Below, piece after piece: positions 20,621-31,490 of a stretch of 64,000 bases of DNA. Location of the stretch: the NCBI GenBank assembly GCA_039720395.1, contig CM077822.1, forward strand, positions 19,302,589 through 19,366,588, in the 5' to 3' direction. Position 1 is the stretch's first letter; every line of letters begins with the position of its first letter. The position numbers and the translations under genes are program-made. The notes under the pieces are model-generated. The model worked only from the letters and a program-made list of their open reading frames with translations, did not search any database and was not told where the DNA came from. This stretch comes from Liquidambar formosana. Lineage: Eukaryota > Streptophyta > Magnoliopsida > Saxifragales > Altingiaceae.

Positions 20621-21645
20621 TGTAAAGTCCATGTTTTTATATTGGCATATTTCGTGTTAAAAGTGTTTTTGTGTGTCATATATTGATTCAAGTAGCGTGA
20701 AGTTTCAAAGATTAACTCAAGGGAAGACTTCAAGTTAATGCGACTCACACTCATTTTTAGGAAAGGTAAATGTCTATAGAAGCCCGGTTTTAATTGATTT
20801 AATTCAATTCAATTCATTTTAAATCATGGTATATGTTTTGAATAAAATGAAAATGATTTTGAATATATTTTAAAGCTTTAAAGTGAAAATCAGGGTGTCA
20901 CGATCGATCGGGGTCGTTGGACGATCGATCGTAGGTGTTTTGTTTAAACAGTTTTCGCTACTGTTTTTTAGGATCGATCGTAGGGTCACTGGCGATCGAT
21001 TGTGGCTCGTAAATTTCAGTTTTTAAAATATTTAAAACTTGCCTATTTAATCTATTTTCGAATCCCAGTCTCTTAGGGTTTCTTAGTCTCTATATAGAGA
21101 GGCTATTGCAATAGAGGAGGTTGAAGCAAGCCTCTCCCTATTAAGTTTTCATTGAATATCTTATTTACTTCTCTCTAGAGCACTTTTATCTAGGTTTTCA
21201 CATATATGCTCTAGAGACCTTCAAATCACACATTATTTCACATCCTTGAATGTTTGTGAGTCCGTTGCGACGGTGATCGAGCTTGTGAGTTCGTGATTGA
21301 AAGCATCGTTGTGAAAGAGGTTGGTTGCGACCAAAGCTGTGACGACGGAGATTGATCAGGTGTGATCTTGGGAGTGAAGACAACTACATGAGTCCTTCTG
21401 TGGTCTGTAAGTGTGTTTTGTACTCGTTTATTTCATAGTGGATTTGCTTCAACTGGACGAGGTCCCGTGGTTTTTCCCATCTAGGGTTTTCCACGTAAAA
21501 ATTCTCTTGTGATATTTTTACTGCTTTATGGTTTGATTATTGTGTGATTGATTGATAGATTTTAGGGTTTGAATTGATTGGATAAAAATTGGGTAAAATA
21601 AATTTAAATACCTTTTCTACCCCCTTCTAGGTATTACAGGTTTGG
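20621..21645 (+). repeat. Copia-type LTR copy, plus strand
   Basis: Starts TGTAAAGTCCATGTTTTTAT (20621), a start shared in inverse by 28037. Contains four GATCGATC palindrome cores at 20903-21002, a TATATAGAGAGG promoter-like stretch near 21095, and the GTGGTTTTTCCC...GGGTTTTCCACGTAAA segment (about 21470-21500) also present in the copia LTRs at 57424 and 62294. Right end near GGTATTACA (21640) is tentative. No internal region follows, so a solo or truncated LTR. Confidence 0.55.
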
Positions 21646-21658
21646 TAAAACCGGAATT

Positions 21659-21946
21659 TCATATTTTTTGATAAAAATTCTTTGGACGTGTAGTTAAAAC
21701 TTCACGAGGGATGACATCTATTGGCTGAGGAATAATTCCTGATGGTCTATTTCTGATAGTTTTATAACTGCAAGAGGAAATAGGAAGTTGTGCCTGCTTC
21801 TTTTGGGATTGCTTGGACGATATCATACCATGCTTATTGTAGAAGGTGTGGGTTTCAAAACTCAAAACCTCTTGAAATTGTTGAGGGGTTTCTAGTGTGG
21901 GTGGAATCACTGTTCTAGTAAATGGGAAAGACTGATAATTGAACAC
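21659..21946 (-). other. Unidentified coding-like ORF, interrupted by a MITE
   Basis: 95-codon minus-strand frame with protein-like composition (Pro, Gln, Ser rich; FPFTRTVIPPTLETPQQF and IPREVLTTRPKNF). Its 5' side is interrupted at 21952 by a Tourist MITE. Codons beyond the MITE (22168-22240) look coding in another frame (IARYKSITDTT). I do not recognise the family; a retroelement or other captured coding remnant is possible. Confidence 0.3.
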
Positions 21947-21951
21947 TCTTA

Positions 21952-22164
21952 GGCCATGTTTGTTTAGTTGGAATGGAATGGATGGGAATGAAATTTGATT
22001 CCATGCTTAAAGTAGTATGGAATGGAAAGGGATTTGAATTGGTTTTATAAACACACTGTTTGATTCCATTCTTATTCAAATTACCTCATCCAAACATGTT
22101 GTTTGGAATGAATTGGAATGAGAATCCATCCCATCCATTCCATTCTAGCTAAACAAACATGGCC
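21952..22164. mobile_element. Tourist-type (PIF/Harbinger) MITE
   Basis: 213 bp with inverted termini GGCCATGTTTGTTTAG at the left and CTAAACAAACATGGCC at the right, and 3-bp duplication TTA (21949-21951, 22165-22167). Terminal GGCC(A)TGTTTG and TTA duplication are diagnostic of PIF/Harbinger MITEs. Internal repeats of GGAATGGAATGG and its inverse extend the hairpin. Confidence 0.85.
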
Positions 22165-22167
22165 TTA

Positions 22168-23927
22168 GTAGTGTCAGTAATACTCTTGTAACGAGCAATG
22201 GCAAAATTTCCCATAGATTTTATAGCGCTTCATGTATTACAAATTTACATCAGAATCAGAAAATCGATTACCAAATGGTGCATTATGACAGTCTTTGTTT
22301 TGGGGCTGGCCAGTTTGCTAACAGCCTAAACAAACATATACCTGTTCTGATTAGGGTCCTAATTGCCCGTTCAGTAGTTACAATAGGTTTTTTTCCTTGC
22401 AAGGGAATCATTACCAAAGTCGATTGCAAACCTCTTAATCAAATTCCAATTCCATGATAAGAATTGCAAAGGAAACATAACGGTGGCTATTCTATGAGCA
22501 ACGTTTTGGGATATATTTGGGAGGAGGGTTCCCTAGTGTTTTCCATAACTTTGAAGTAAAATCCTGCCAAACTTAGCTTTTTGATAGAACTTTTTTCTTT
22601 CGACCCAATTTCTCCATTAGGTTCCCCACTTGTCTCAAATTTGTTTTCTGTAATCATTTATCCATGTTTTCTTTATTGGTTCCCACTTTTGTGTCCCTTA
22701 TTGTCTCCCATTCTTGCTTCCCAAACTGGTGTATGGGCCAAACATACGTGTTAGGTAAACAGTGCAATATAGGAAGAAATTCCATTAACCACCCAGTCAT
22801 AGATTAATCTATTCCTGTACACATGAGATGAAGGTGAATGATCCAGTAATTTCGCCTAAATTATCCTGAATAATTCTCTAAATACACGTGTTAGATTGTC
22901 AATTTTAAATACAGGAATTGCTTTTCTTCAACTCGAGTTTTTTTATATTGAAATTCACCCAAATTCTTCTTCCAAGTTCCAACTATTTTTGTGATTAATT
23001 CACGAATTCTAGATCATCGTTGGCAAAGCAGAATTCCTAAAATCTCGTGTTTGACACCAATTGTGATAGACATGAAGGATTGAAAAGTAGACACATTCTT
23101 GTCAAGGGCTCCATAAGCTGAGGAATTTTCATCTGCAAAAGGCAATAAGAAAATGAAAATCAATTGAATACTTACACACAAATACATGCAGGCAATGGCA
23201 TATCAACTCCACAACTATATTCAATGACAATATTCCATATTTTCTCAAGAAAGTTATTTTCCCATACAATGACTCCACTTACCTTAATTATGACCAAAGT
23301 TTGCTGTAAAATCTGTTCCTCCATTTGCCAAACATTGTCTATAAGTATGCCTAATGCGGCTATTTCGAATTTGAGACCAACTGTGTAGTATCTCTAACCA
23401 AGTTTATGATGGTATAGTGCAGAGAGCACTCCCTGCGTATTGCCTCAATAACCAAATGCAAGTCTCCTTTTCTCTTGAATCCTCTTGAGGCCATGCATGA
23501 CTTTTTTTTGAGAGCCTGGCCTACATTCAGCCATCAAAACGGACGCATTATTAAGAATATTAAAGCACAAACCATAATAAATTTTGTGTCTCTCATCTCT
23601 GATAATGGGTCAAAATTGCATACAATCCTTTCTTGACCCATCAAAATTTAGCTTAACCTAAGATCTCGAAGGAGGATCACATCCCATTTAATAAACCTGC
23701 AAGAATTCTTATGGTGTGTTTTAGAGGAAATCAAAGAGTTGCAATTGTTATCAACCTCAAATTAAGTGCCAAATGCCAATTGTTATCAAATCAATAAACA
23801 AGGAGGCTAGTAATTCCTATTAAAAAGTTCATTGAAACACATAGCAGCCTTTATAAGACCTGATTCTCATAATTCCAAACACATTAGGACAGGGATCCGG
23901 GTGGAACGAATTATTTTATATATTAGG
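22168..23927. other. Spacer with no recognised gene
   Basis: Apart from weak minus-strand coding-like sequence at 22168-22460, I see no gene, repeat with defined ends, or RNA gene. Longest ORFs are under 75 codons and without motifs. Confidence 0.4.
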
Positions 23928-23932
23928 AAAAA
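23928..23932 (-). terminator. Pol III T-run terminator of tRNA-Met
   Basis: Five consecutive T on the minus strand about 8 bp after the mature tRNA 3' end. Confidence 0.7.
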
Positions 23933-23939
23933 TAGAAAT

Positions 23940-24023
23940 GGGGTGAGAGAGGCTCGAACTCTCGACCTCAGGATCACTCTTTAGCTATGAGACCTACGCG
24001 CTAGCCAACTGCGCCACCACCCC
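23940..24023 (-). tRNA. tRNA-Met (CAT, elongator) with 11-bp intron
   Basis: Minus strand, 84 bp. The acceptor stem GGGGTGG pairs with TCACCCC; A box TGGCGCAGTTGG; B box AGTTCGAGCC. The anticodon loop reads CTCATA, then an 11-nt intron (GCTAAAGAGTG), then A and the 3' stem. Introns at position 37/38 of elongator tRNA-Met are normal in plants. A CAA motif lies just upstream (CCACAACG) and a run of five T (minus strand, about 23928-23932) gives the Pol III stop. It appears intact. It decodes internal AUG in cytosolic translation. Confidence 0.93.
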
Positions 24024-24083
24024 GTTGTGGTATCCAAGCTTAGTTTGCAGTTTTACATATCAGAGATACGAGCTCAAATAAAC

Positions 24084-24117
24084 AAGAGAGAGAGAGAGAG
24101 AAAGAGAGAGAGAGGGG
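24084..24117. repeat. (GA)n microsatellite
   Basis: AGAGAGAGAGAGAG run with one AAAG interruption, followed by GGGG. Confidence 0.8.
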
Positions 24118-24147
24118 CCGAATTATTGAAGGACAAGTTTTAGCTAT

Positions 24148-24820
24148 GGGAGTAGGCTATTGTCAGCACAAAATTCTTTTCCACTCCCACTTAGTTCACA
24201 TTTTTTAAGGTTTTATGAAAAATATAAAAGGTTTTTATAAAAAATTTATCATGTTACCTACTAAAAACTATCATTCTGAAAATTTTTATAGAAGAGAGTT
24301 TTCCAAAATCTGTTGTTAGTAGATTGTTTGGCCATTTTTCACAAAACATTATGTAAAAACGAAATAGAGATTGTAAATAGCAAAAAAATCCACTTAAATG
24401 ACAGATTTTAGGAAAAAAGAATTTCTACAGAGTTATTTAAAATGATGTTTTCTAATGGATTGTATTGCTAGTTTAATTTCATGAAAACCTTTTATATTTT
24501 TCGTAAAATTTTAAAGAGTGTAAACTAAATGGGGGTACAAATAAACTTTTGTGATGGCAATAGCCGGACTTGGATTCAGTGCTGAGTTGATAAAACTTAA
24601 CACCATGCCAAGCTAAATCACATCCTTGAATGAGAGATTAGATGACTTGAATTAAAAGTTGAAAATGTGCTATTGAAATGACCAAAATGACCTCATTGGG
24701 CAATTTATTCAACTTTTAATCCAAACCATCCAATCTCTCATTCAAGGGTGTGGATTAGCTTGTCCTGGTGTTGAGTTTTATTAACTCAGTACTGAATCTA
24801 ATTCCGCAATAGCCCGCCTC
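24148..24820. mobile_element. Mutator-like MITE (family 1) with a nested MITE
   Basis: Left terminus GGGAGTAGGCTATTGTCAGCAC and the inverse of GTGATGGCAATAGCC...CGCCTC at the right. The 9-bp duplication TTTAGCTAT is exact (24139-24147, 24821-24829). The body is a foldback around AAGGTTTTATGAAAAATATA and its inverse. A second MITE (24566-24805) is inserted in the right terminus. Relatives are at 34689-35087 and about 35128-35522. A 9-bp TSD indicates a MULE-type transposase. Confidence 0.78.
24566..24805. mobile_element. MITE (GGACTTGGATTCAGT family), copy 2, nested
   Basis: 240 bp, inverted termini GGACTTGGATTCAGTGCTGAG and the inverse of CTCAGTACTGAATCTAATTCC. Exact 9-bp duplication GCAATAGCC (24557-24565, 24806-24814), which comes from the terminal repeat of the host MITE. 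Same family as 12362-12579. Confidence 0.8.
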
Positions 24821-24829
24821 TTTAGCTAT

Positions 24830-25596
24830 TTTAATGTTGAATAGCTTTGGTGGGACAGAAGGACGTTTGTGTTTTAAGGAATGGTGGTGGATTGGGTAGT
24901 AGGCAATTTGAATGTTTTAATAAGGTTATTTTGGCCAAACTTGACCGGAACTTGAAGTGAGCATCTCCCTCATTCTAGGCATTTTTCTAAAACTAAAGTA
25001 ATATTTTTAGCCTCCTAAAGTACAAAAAAGCTACTAGTAAAATTTGGCATTCATGATCGGATCAGGCAAATTAAATTGGGAAGGTCCTTTACTAATTAAA
25101 AGGCAAGAAAATGACCTGAAAATGGAAGAACGAACCCAACCCTACCCAGTTGCTCGAACACACTACTCGTAGGTGGCTTACTAATCAACTAGCTGGGCCT
25201 TATAATTGGGATTGTTTGTTGTTCAATTTGAACCTTAAAGGTTCTAGCATGCCCACAAAACTGAAAATTGATCACAAACTTTAAGAGAGAGTTATTCACA
25301 CCTTCATCTATCTTTATCTTACACCTACTGTTAAGATGTAACTAAGGTATTATCAATTTTCATGTATTACAATCACTAGTCATTGGATAAAAGTACAGGT
25401 ATACCCATCAAACAATGCAACCAATTAATACGGTTTTTTGAAAATGGTTAGGGCATGCTTTGTTGCCTAATTCAAAATTAAACAATTCAAAAAGTTTTAC
25501 ATAATATTGAAGGCACACTCCATAAGTATGAATTAACAAATTTAGGAAAATTATGGTTATCATAACAAATAAGAGTGGCAATTTATAATAGTGGCA
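24830..25596. other. Spacer with no recognised gene
   Basis: AT-rich; no ORF with a known motif, no clear terminal repeats. Confidence 0.4.
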
Positions 25597-25606
25597 TTTC
25601 ATGAAT

Positions 25607-25993
25607 GAGTCGTTCTCTTATGAGGTTAACTTAACCTAACTTTGCGTTAGGTCACTCTCCAAAACTATACATATGATTCATATTTTATAAAACCAACTGT
25701 TTGATTAGATAGCCTTATAATGTAGGTGATGCATGCAAAAATTAAATTGATCTGAGACTGATTGCTATTCGATTCAAAACTTATATTTTTTAAACAATAA
25801 CAATCGCTTATTTTGGATATTTATGAATGAAGTAGTTCTTAATCACGGACAACTTGATTTTTGGTATATATGACGTTCATGTGAAGTAAATCTAATCTAA
25901 CAGTTGGTTTTGCAAAATACAAATCAGAGATAGAGTTTTGAAAAGTGACCTAACCTAAAGTTAGGTTAGGTTAACCTCATAAGAAAGGGACTC
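25607..25993. mobile_element. Mutator-like MITE with 10-bp TSD
   Basis: 387 bp. About 110 bp at each end are inverse complements, beginning GAGTCGTTCTCTTATGAGG and ending CATAAGAAAGGGACTC, and including GTTAACCTAACTTTGCGTTAGG and its partner. Exact 10-bp duplication TTTCATGAAT (25597-25606, 25994-26003). Long inverted termini and a 9-10 bp TSD fit a MULE-derived MITE. Confidence 0.82.
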
Positions 25994-26149
25994 TTTCATG
26001 AATTCCTTAAAATTGATTTTACAATATTAATTATAGTAACAATTACAACATTTTAAAATATTCTAATTCTAAGTGATAGATTTATACTTTCAATCATATG
26101 TAAAATTTCTTGAATTATTTAATTTTGAATTAGACAATCAAATAGGCCC

Positions 26150-26439
26150 CTTAGACAATTGATCTAATGGCCCACATAGAAAAAAAAAAAAAAAATTCTT
26201 TCAAGCACTAGATGAAATGGGATCCATGCTATTAAAATAAGTCATGTTGTAAAGAGAAATTAACCTGACTACAACCGTGTCATTAGTTGAGCCAGCCAAA
26301 ACCGGGTTCGTCAACGCGGCTTGCTTCATCATAACAACTACTGTAGAGTATCTGATAGTATTGGACGGGGCACATTGGATTTGTTTCCAAAATGACAATA
26401 GAAAACGGACAGAGAAGGAAAACAATTTGTGTCCCCTTC
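26150..26439 (+). repeat. Orphan copy of the TIR-gene proximal upstream block
   Basis: Matches DNA just before the TIR exons (AGACAATTGATCTAATGGCC, CATTAGTTGAGCCAGCCAAAACC, GTATTGGACGGGGCACATTGG, CCAAAATGACAATAGAAA). Leads directly into the 141-bp array; no TIR exon follows. Confidence 0.6.
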
Positions 26440-27027
26440 TGAAAATATGTGAAAGGTGACTTCCACCAAAGGCACAATTGAAAAATGCCTGGATGGATCC
26501 CAATTGAATTAAACTAAACCAAAGAGACAAGAGGGAGATTGGTGAGCTTTTGGACTAATATTATTTTTCTCCGTCAAGTTTGAAAATATGTGAAAGGTGA
26601 CTTCCACCGAAGGCACAATTGAAAAATGCCTGGATGGTTCCCAATTGAATTAAACTAAACCAAAGAGACAAGAGGGAGATTGGTGAGCTTTTAGACTGCT
26701 ATTATTTTTCTCCGTCAAATTTGAAAATATGTGAAAGGTGACTTCCACCGAAGGCACAATTGAAAAATGCCTGGATGGTTCCCAATTGAATTAAACTAAA
26801 CCAAAGAGACAAGAGGGAGATTGGTGAGCTTTTAGACTGCTATTATTTTTCTCCGTCAAATTTGAAAATATGTGAAAGGTGACTTCCACCGAAGGCACAA
26901 TTGAAAAATGCCTGGATGGTTCCCAATTGAATTAAACTAAACCAACGAGACAAGAGGGAGATTGGTGAGCTTTTAGACTACTATTATTTTTCTCCGTCAA
27001 ATTTGAAAATATGTGAAAGGTGACTTC
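26440..27027 (+). repeat. Four tandem 141-bp copies of upstream-block DNA
   Basis: Units start TGAAAATATGTGAAAGG at 26440, 26581, 26722 and 26863, each exactly 141 bp apart, with a fifth truncated start at 27004 interrupted by a T run at about 27029. Each unit runs GTGACTTCCACCGAAGGCAC, AATGCCTGGATGG, ATTAAACTAAACCAA, AGATTGGTGAGCTTTT, TATTTTTCTCCGTCAA. The last two full units are nearly identical, so amplification is recent. The single-copy equivalent lies before each TIR exon. Confidence 0.92.
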
Positions 27028-27044
27028 TTTTTTTTTTTTTTGGG

Positions 27045-27165
27045 TCTGTGTGAAAGGTGGCTTCCAGCAAAGGCACAATTGGGAAGCGCTGGGATGCTTC
27101 CTCATTGAATTAAACTAAACCAAATAAAGAAAGTGGGAGACTAGTGATCGAGCTTTTAGTATAGT
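27045..27165 (+). repeat. Divergent further unit of the upstream block
   Basis: Continues the array after a T run with GTGAAAGGTGGCTTCCAGC and ATTAAACTAAACCAAATAA, closer to the 18510-18600 version than to the 141-bp units. Confidence 0.5.
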
Positions 27166-27274
27166 AGTAGGAAGTACTCCGCAGTATAGTATTCCCTCCA
27201 TTCGACAAAGTAGGTCATTTTTGCTATTTTTTCTATTTTAAAATATTTGTCCATTTTGAAAAATCAAATCATAA

Positions 27275-28037
27275 AGTAGGTCACTTCCATGACCCGTCGA
27301 TCGATTTCCGTGTCTTCTCGGCCTCGGATAGCATCCGACCTCTTTCAAGTGATTCTCTAACCCACAATCTCGCAAGCTTGATCTTCGTTGCAACGGCTCT
27401 AGTGAACTTCGGCCACACACACTCAAAGATGTGTTGAAGGTTATAATTTAAATGAATTTCAAGAGCATATAAGTGAAAACCCTAAGTTGAAGAACTTTAG
27501 AGAGAAGGAAGTAATATATTCAATGAAAACCTAATAGGGAGAGGTTTGCTTAACCTCCTCTATTGTAATAGCCTCTATATATAGAGATTAAGAAACCCCA
27601 AAAGAATAGGAGACGAAATCAGATCAAATAGGAAGGTTTTGAGAAGTTGAAAATCTGATATTTACGAAACCTGATTGATTCGGTTCCAAACCCAATCGAT
27701 CAGGAAGGCAGTAGCAAAATGGCAAAAGTAAAATAGTACCGATCGATCGGCCCTCAACCCCGATCGATCGGGTTGCCCCGTTTTGTTTTAAAAAGCTTAT
27801 AAATAAATTTAAAATCTTTTCTAAATATTCTTGAAAACAAAGAGATGTTTAAAAACAATTTTCCACCTAAGATATAGGGCAACTAAAATCATTTTCCTTC
27901 CTTACGAATGAGTGTGAGCTGCAAGACAATAAGCTTCACTTCAAAACATCTTTGCAGCTACTCAAATCTTCAATCAACCAAAGACTTAACAAAAATTTGA
28001 CATGGAATTTGACAACATCAAAAACATGGACTTTACA
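27275..28037 (-). repeat. Copia-type LTR copy, minus strand, truncated
   Basis: The inverse of 20621-21200 in type: minus strand starts TGTAAAGTCCATGTTTTTG at 28037, has two CCGATCGATCGG palindromes (about 27738-27770) and the TCTATATATAGAGGCTATT promoter-like region (about 27571-27592). The inner end is lost where it meets a Stowaway-like terminus near 27275. Confidence 0.5.
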
Positions 28038-28059
28038 ATTGAAATCTCATTTCGTTCCC

Positions 28060-29083
28060 TTCTGATTCCACCTGATTCCGTCCAAACAAAAGAGCTAGAT
28101 AGTCATCCACACCTTCCTCTATCCTTATCTTATACTGTGTAATAAATTAAGGTGTTGTCAATTCCAATGAACCATGATCACTGGGGTTGGATAGAAATAT
28201 TACAAGCATGCTTATCAAACAAAGTAACCTATCAAAAATGATAAAGACAATAAAGTTCTTTCAATGAGCACTAAATGAGCCCAGCATTATTTAGAACGCT
28301 TAAAATATGCCATATTGTAAGAGAAGTTCACCCCACTACAACTCAGTCATTAGTTGATCGAGCACCTGAGCCAACCAAAACTCAGTTCTCAACTACAGCA
28401 GAGGATACATTGCATTGGACTGGCCACGTTGGACGGATATCCTAGCCTGCCAATTGAACAACGGAAAATTGGTTTCTGGATTTGTTTCCCAAATGACAAT
28501 AGAAAATGGACATAAAAGAAAAACATAAAATAAAATAAAATTTCTTCCCTTCTCGTATATCTCTCTCAACTTTAAAAATATGTGAAAGGTGACTTCCAGA
28601 AAGACAAAATTGGAAATTGCTTAAATGTTTCCTAATTGAATTACAAACTAAACCAAGGAGGGAAAGGGGAGACTGATGAGCTTTTATTATAGACTATTAT
28701 TAATTCTACCTTGACGTGCCCGTTTGGCGCATTTTTTAAGAGGGCTCAAAACGTCTTTTAAAAATTAAAAGTTATCTTATGATTAAATCCTAAACTTTAT
28801 CCTACACTTTGCCTTATTATAAGAGAATAAGGGGGTAAAGTTGTAGGACTCACTAATATGATTAAATCCTAAAAATTGGAACAATCTTATTATCTCATAG
28901 TAAGGTAAAGTGTAGGCCTGGGCTAACTAGCATTTCCCTTATTTTATACATTTGAAGAAAGTTTGCTATTTATGATATGATAAAAATTGAAAACCATAGA
29001 TATTTATCATTTTATCTCTCAACTTCTTGATGGAAAAGGACTTTTAAATTGTGTGATCACCCAACGCCAAACAAAAGGCGTGG
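28060..29083 (+). repeat. TIR upstream block, distal part (unit of first TIR exon)
   Basis: Shares landmarks with 18140-19310 and 51840-52720. Interrupted at 29084 by a LINE; the block resumes at 31619 with the duplicated AAAAGGCGTGG and runs on toward the first TIR exon. A short inverted pair CCTACACTTTGCCTTA / TAAGGTAAAGTGTAGG (28801-28916) may be a small inserted MITE. Confidence 0.65.
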
Positions 29084-29100
29084 TTTAATTCAGAAAATAA

Positions 29101-30291
29101 GGGAAAAAAAATGGCAAGACAGGTTTAATGGCAATTAAATTAGATATGGAAAAAGCATATGATAAAATGGAATGGAATTTTATATTGGCTATTTTGAGAA
29201 AATTAGGTTTTTGTGAACAGTGGATTTCGCTCATTAGGAGTTGTCTTTCCACAGTATGTTACTCTATTCTTGTTAATGGTAATCCAGAAGGTCATATTGT
29301 TCCAACTAGAGGTCTTAGGCAATGTGATCCATTATCTCCTTATTTATTTATTATTGGTGCTGAATGCCTTATGAGGAACCTTTGTAAATGGGCAAATGAT
29401 AATAAATCAGATATGGGAATTAAATTATGTACTGGTAGCTCGATTGTTTCAAATCTTATGTTTGTGGATGATTGCATTATTTTTGCAAAAGCGACTTAAA
29501 AAGCTGGTCGGAATATCAAGGAATTACTTGATAAGTATTGTTCTATTTCTGGTCAAGTGGTTAATTATCATAAATCTTGTATCTATTTTTCTCCTAGTAC
29601 TGAAAAGTGTACAAGGCAATCTATCAATGGGAATCTTCAAATAATGCCGACTAATGAATTAGGTAAATATTTGGGATGTCCTGTCATTCATGATCGTATT
29701 AAGAAGAATACTTTTGAGGAAGTAATAAATAAAATTGATTCAAAGCTGGTAGGATGGAAAGCTAATTTGTTGTCTTGTGTAAGACAAATTACTCTCATAC
29801 AAGCAAATGTGGCCTCTATGCCAATGCACACCATGAGTTGTTTTAGAATGTTAAAGAGCAATACAAAACAAATTGATAGGAAGAACAAAGACTTCTTTTG
29901 GCATAATAATCCGCTTGATGAGCATTCTGGACTTCCATTAGTCTCTTGGGACAAAATCTGTAGGCCCAAGAGTGGGGGTGGTCTAGGCCTTAGGAAAATG
30001 GAATATATCAATGTTGCTTCCATTTCTAAATTGGGATGGAAGGTTCTCACAGATAAACATAATTTTTTGGCCAAATTAATGAGAGATAAATGTTTGAAAT
30101 GCACTAATTTCTTTGAGGCAAAAGCGGGTGCTAATGCATCTATTGTGTGGAGAAGTATTCTAAAATATAGATTTCTCATTAGGAAAGGAATTAGATGGAT
30201 TATAGGAAATGGGAATGATGTTTGGTTCTGGCTAGATAATTGGGTTTATGCTCAACCCCTTCATGAACGGATACCAATGGCTATTAGCTAG
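29101..30291 (+). pseudogene. LINE reverse transcriptase, truncated
   Basis: Frame with KTGLMAIKLDMEKAYDKMEW, RGLRQCDPLSPYLF and the catalytic box FVDD (usual FADD) at about 29460-29470. A TAA at 29497-29499 splits two segments of one frame (to 29499 and from 29557). The second segment has KYLGCPVIHDRIKK and GGLGLRKMEYINVA, standard in plant LINE RT thumb regions. The frame closes at 30291. Endonuclease and ORF1 are absent. Confidence 0.85.
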
Positions 30292-30374
30292 GCCCAATAT
30301 TGATCTTAATTTAAAAGTTTCTCATTTTATAGATAATATTCAAACATGTTGGGAAAGTTGATGAACTAAAGGAA

Positions 30375-31490
30375 ATGTTACCTAATGAAATTGTTAATGA
30401 TATTATTAGTATTCCCATCCCGGTTACTAATACTGAGGATACATTTTGTTGGGGATATTCCAATGATGGAAAATTTACTATTAAATCGGCTACATGGCTT
30501 CATAATAATAAAAATCACCTGGATCATCCTAAAGCGAGATTGCTTAGTAAGATGTGGCATCTTAAGATCTTACCTCGAATGCAGATTTTCATGTGGCTTC
30601 TAATAAGGGAATGCATTCCTACTAAGTGTTTATTGGCTAAGCGTGGTATTCAGGTTAAGTTAGACGATTTGTTTTGTGGTAATCAAGAAGAAGATGTAAA
30701 TCATTTGTTCCTTACTTGTCCTTTTGTAATAAGTATTTGGAACCATATTTCTCGATTGTGTCCTATTTCGGGAAACTATCATGGGTCTTTCGCTGATTAG
30801 CTTGATTTATTTCATAATAATTATGGTATGTATAATAAGAAATATCTTGAATTTATGGAGAAAATTTCTATTATGTGTTGGGCTCTTTGGAATCATAGGA
30901 ATCAAGTGGTGTTTCAAGGTCACAATCCGAATCCAGCTCAAGTTATGGAATTGGCAGCTAAATACTTTAAGGAAATTAATAATTCTGGAATTCTGGATAA
31001 CTAACTTGTTATCTTAACACTAACCATTTCAGTCAGCATGGTTGTCTTCCATTTTGTAGGTCTTTCGCTTGGGAGAATCCACCTTCCGAATGGACAAAAC
31101 TTAATTTTGATGGCTCGAGGAAGCATCAGCTGAAATCAGCAATAGGTGGCTTTGTACTTTGTGATGATAGAAGTAGTGTCCATCGCTGGTTCTTATAAGC
31201 TTGGGATTGCCTCAGTTTTTATTGCGGAATGTACTGCTTTACGCAATGGGCTTGTTATAGCACTTGAAAAATGAGTTAAGAAGCTAGATTCAAATTGAAG
31301 GTGACTCACAGTTTGTAATTAATGTGATTTGTGGCACATATCAATTTCATTGGAGTATTGCAACTCTTGTTCAAGACATTAGGCGTTTATTAACTCAGTT
31401 TGATCAGGTGGTTGTTAGACATATTTATAAGAAAGCAAATAGAGTGGCTGATTGTGTTGCTAATTTGGGCTATTATTGTTAAAATGATGT
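30375..31490 (+). pseudogene. LINE zinc-finger (zf-RVT) and RNase H region
   Basis: After a frameshift, 30375-30800 encodes the zf-RVT region (SKMWHLKILPRMQIFMW, then EEDVNHLFLTCPF). From about 31080 to 31480, in shifted frames, come WTKLNFDGS, AECTALRNGL, EGDSQFVINV and NRVADCVANLG, the four catalytic blocks of a plant-type RNase H. Several stops and frame changes make it non-coding. Confidence 0.75.

Noticed and set aside
23010..23100. Minus-strand TTGGTGTCAAAC as a tRNA-Met-like primer-binding site
   Set aside because: No LTR end or gag frame is recognisable next to it.
26440..27027. Regular tandem array considered as CRISPR or centromeric satellite
   Set aside because: Units are contiguous 141-bp copies without spacers, only four of them, and match local TIR upstream DNA.
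29688..30179. 163-codon minus-strand ORF
   Set aside because: Exact antisense of the LINE reverse transcriptase; no independent motif.
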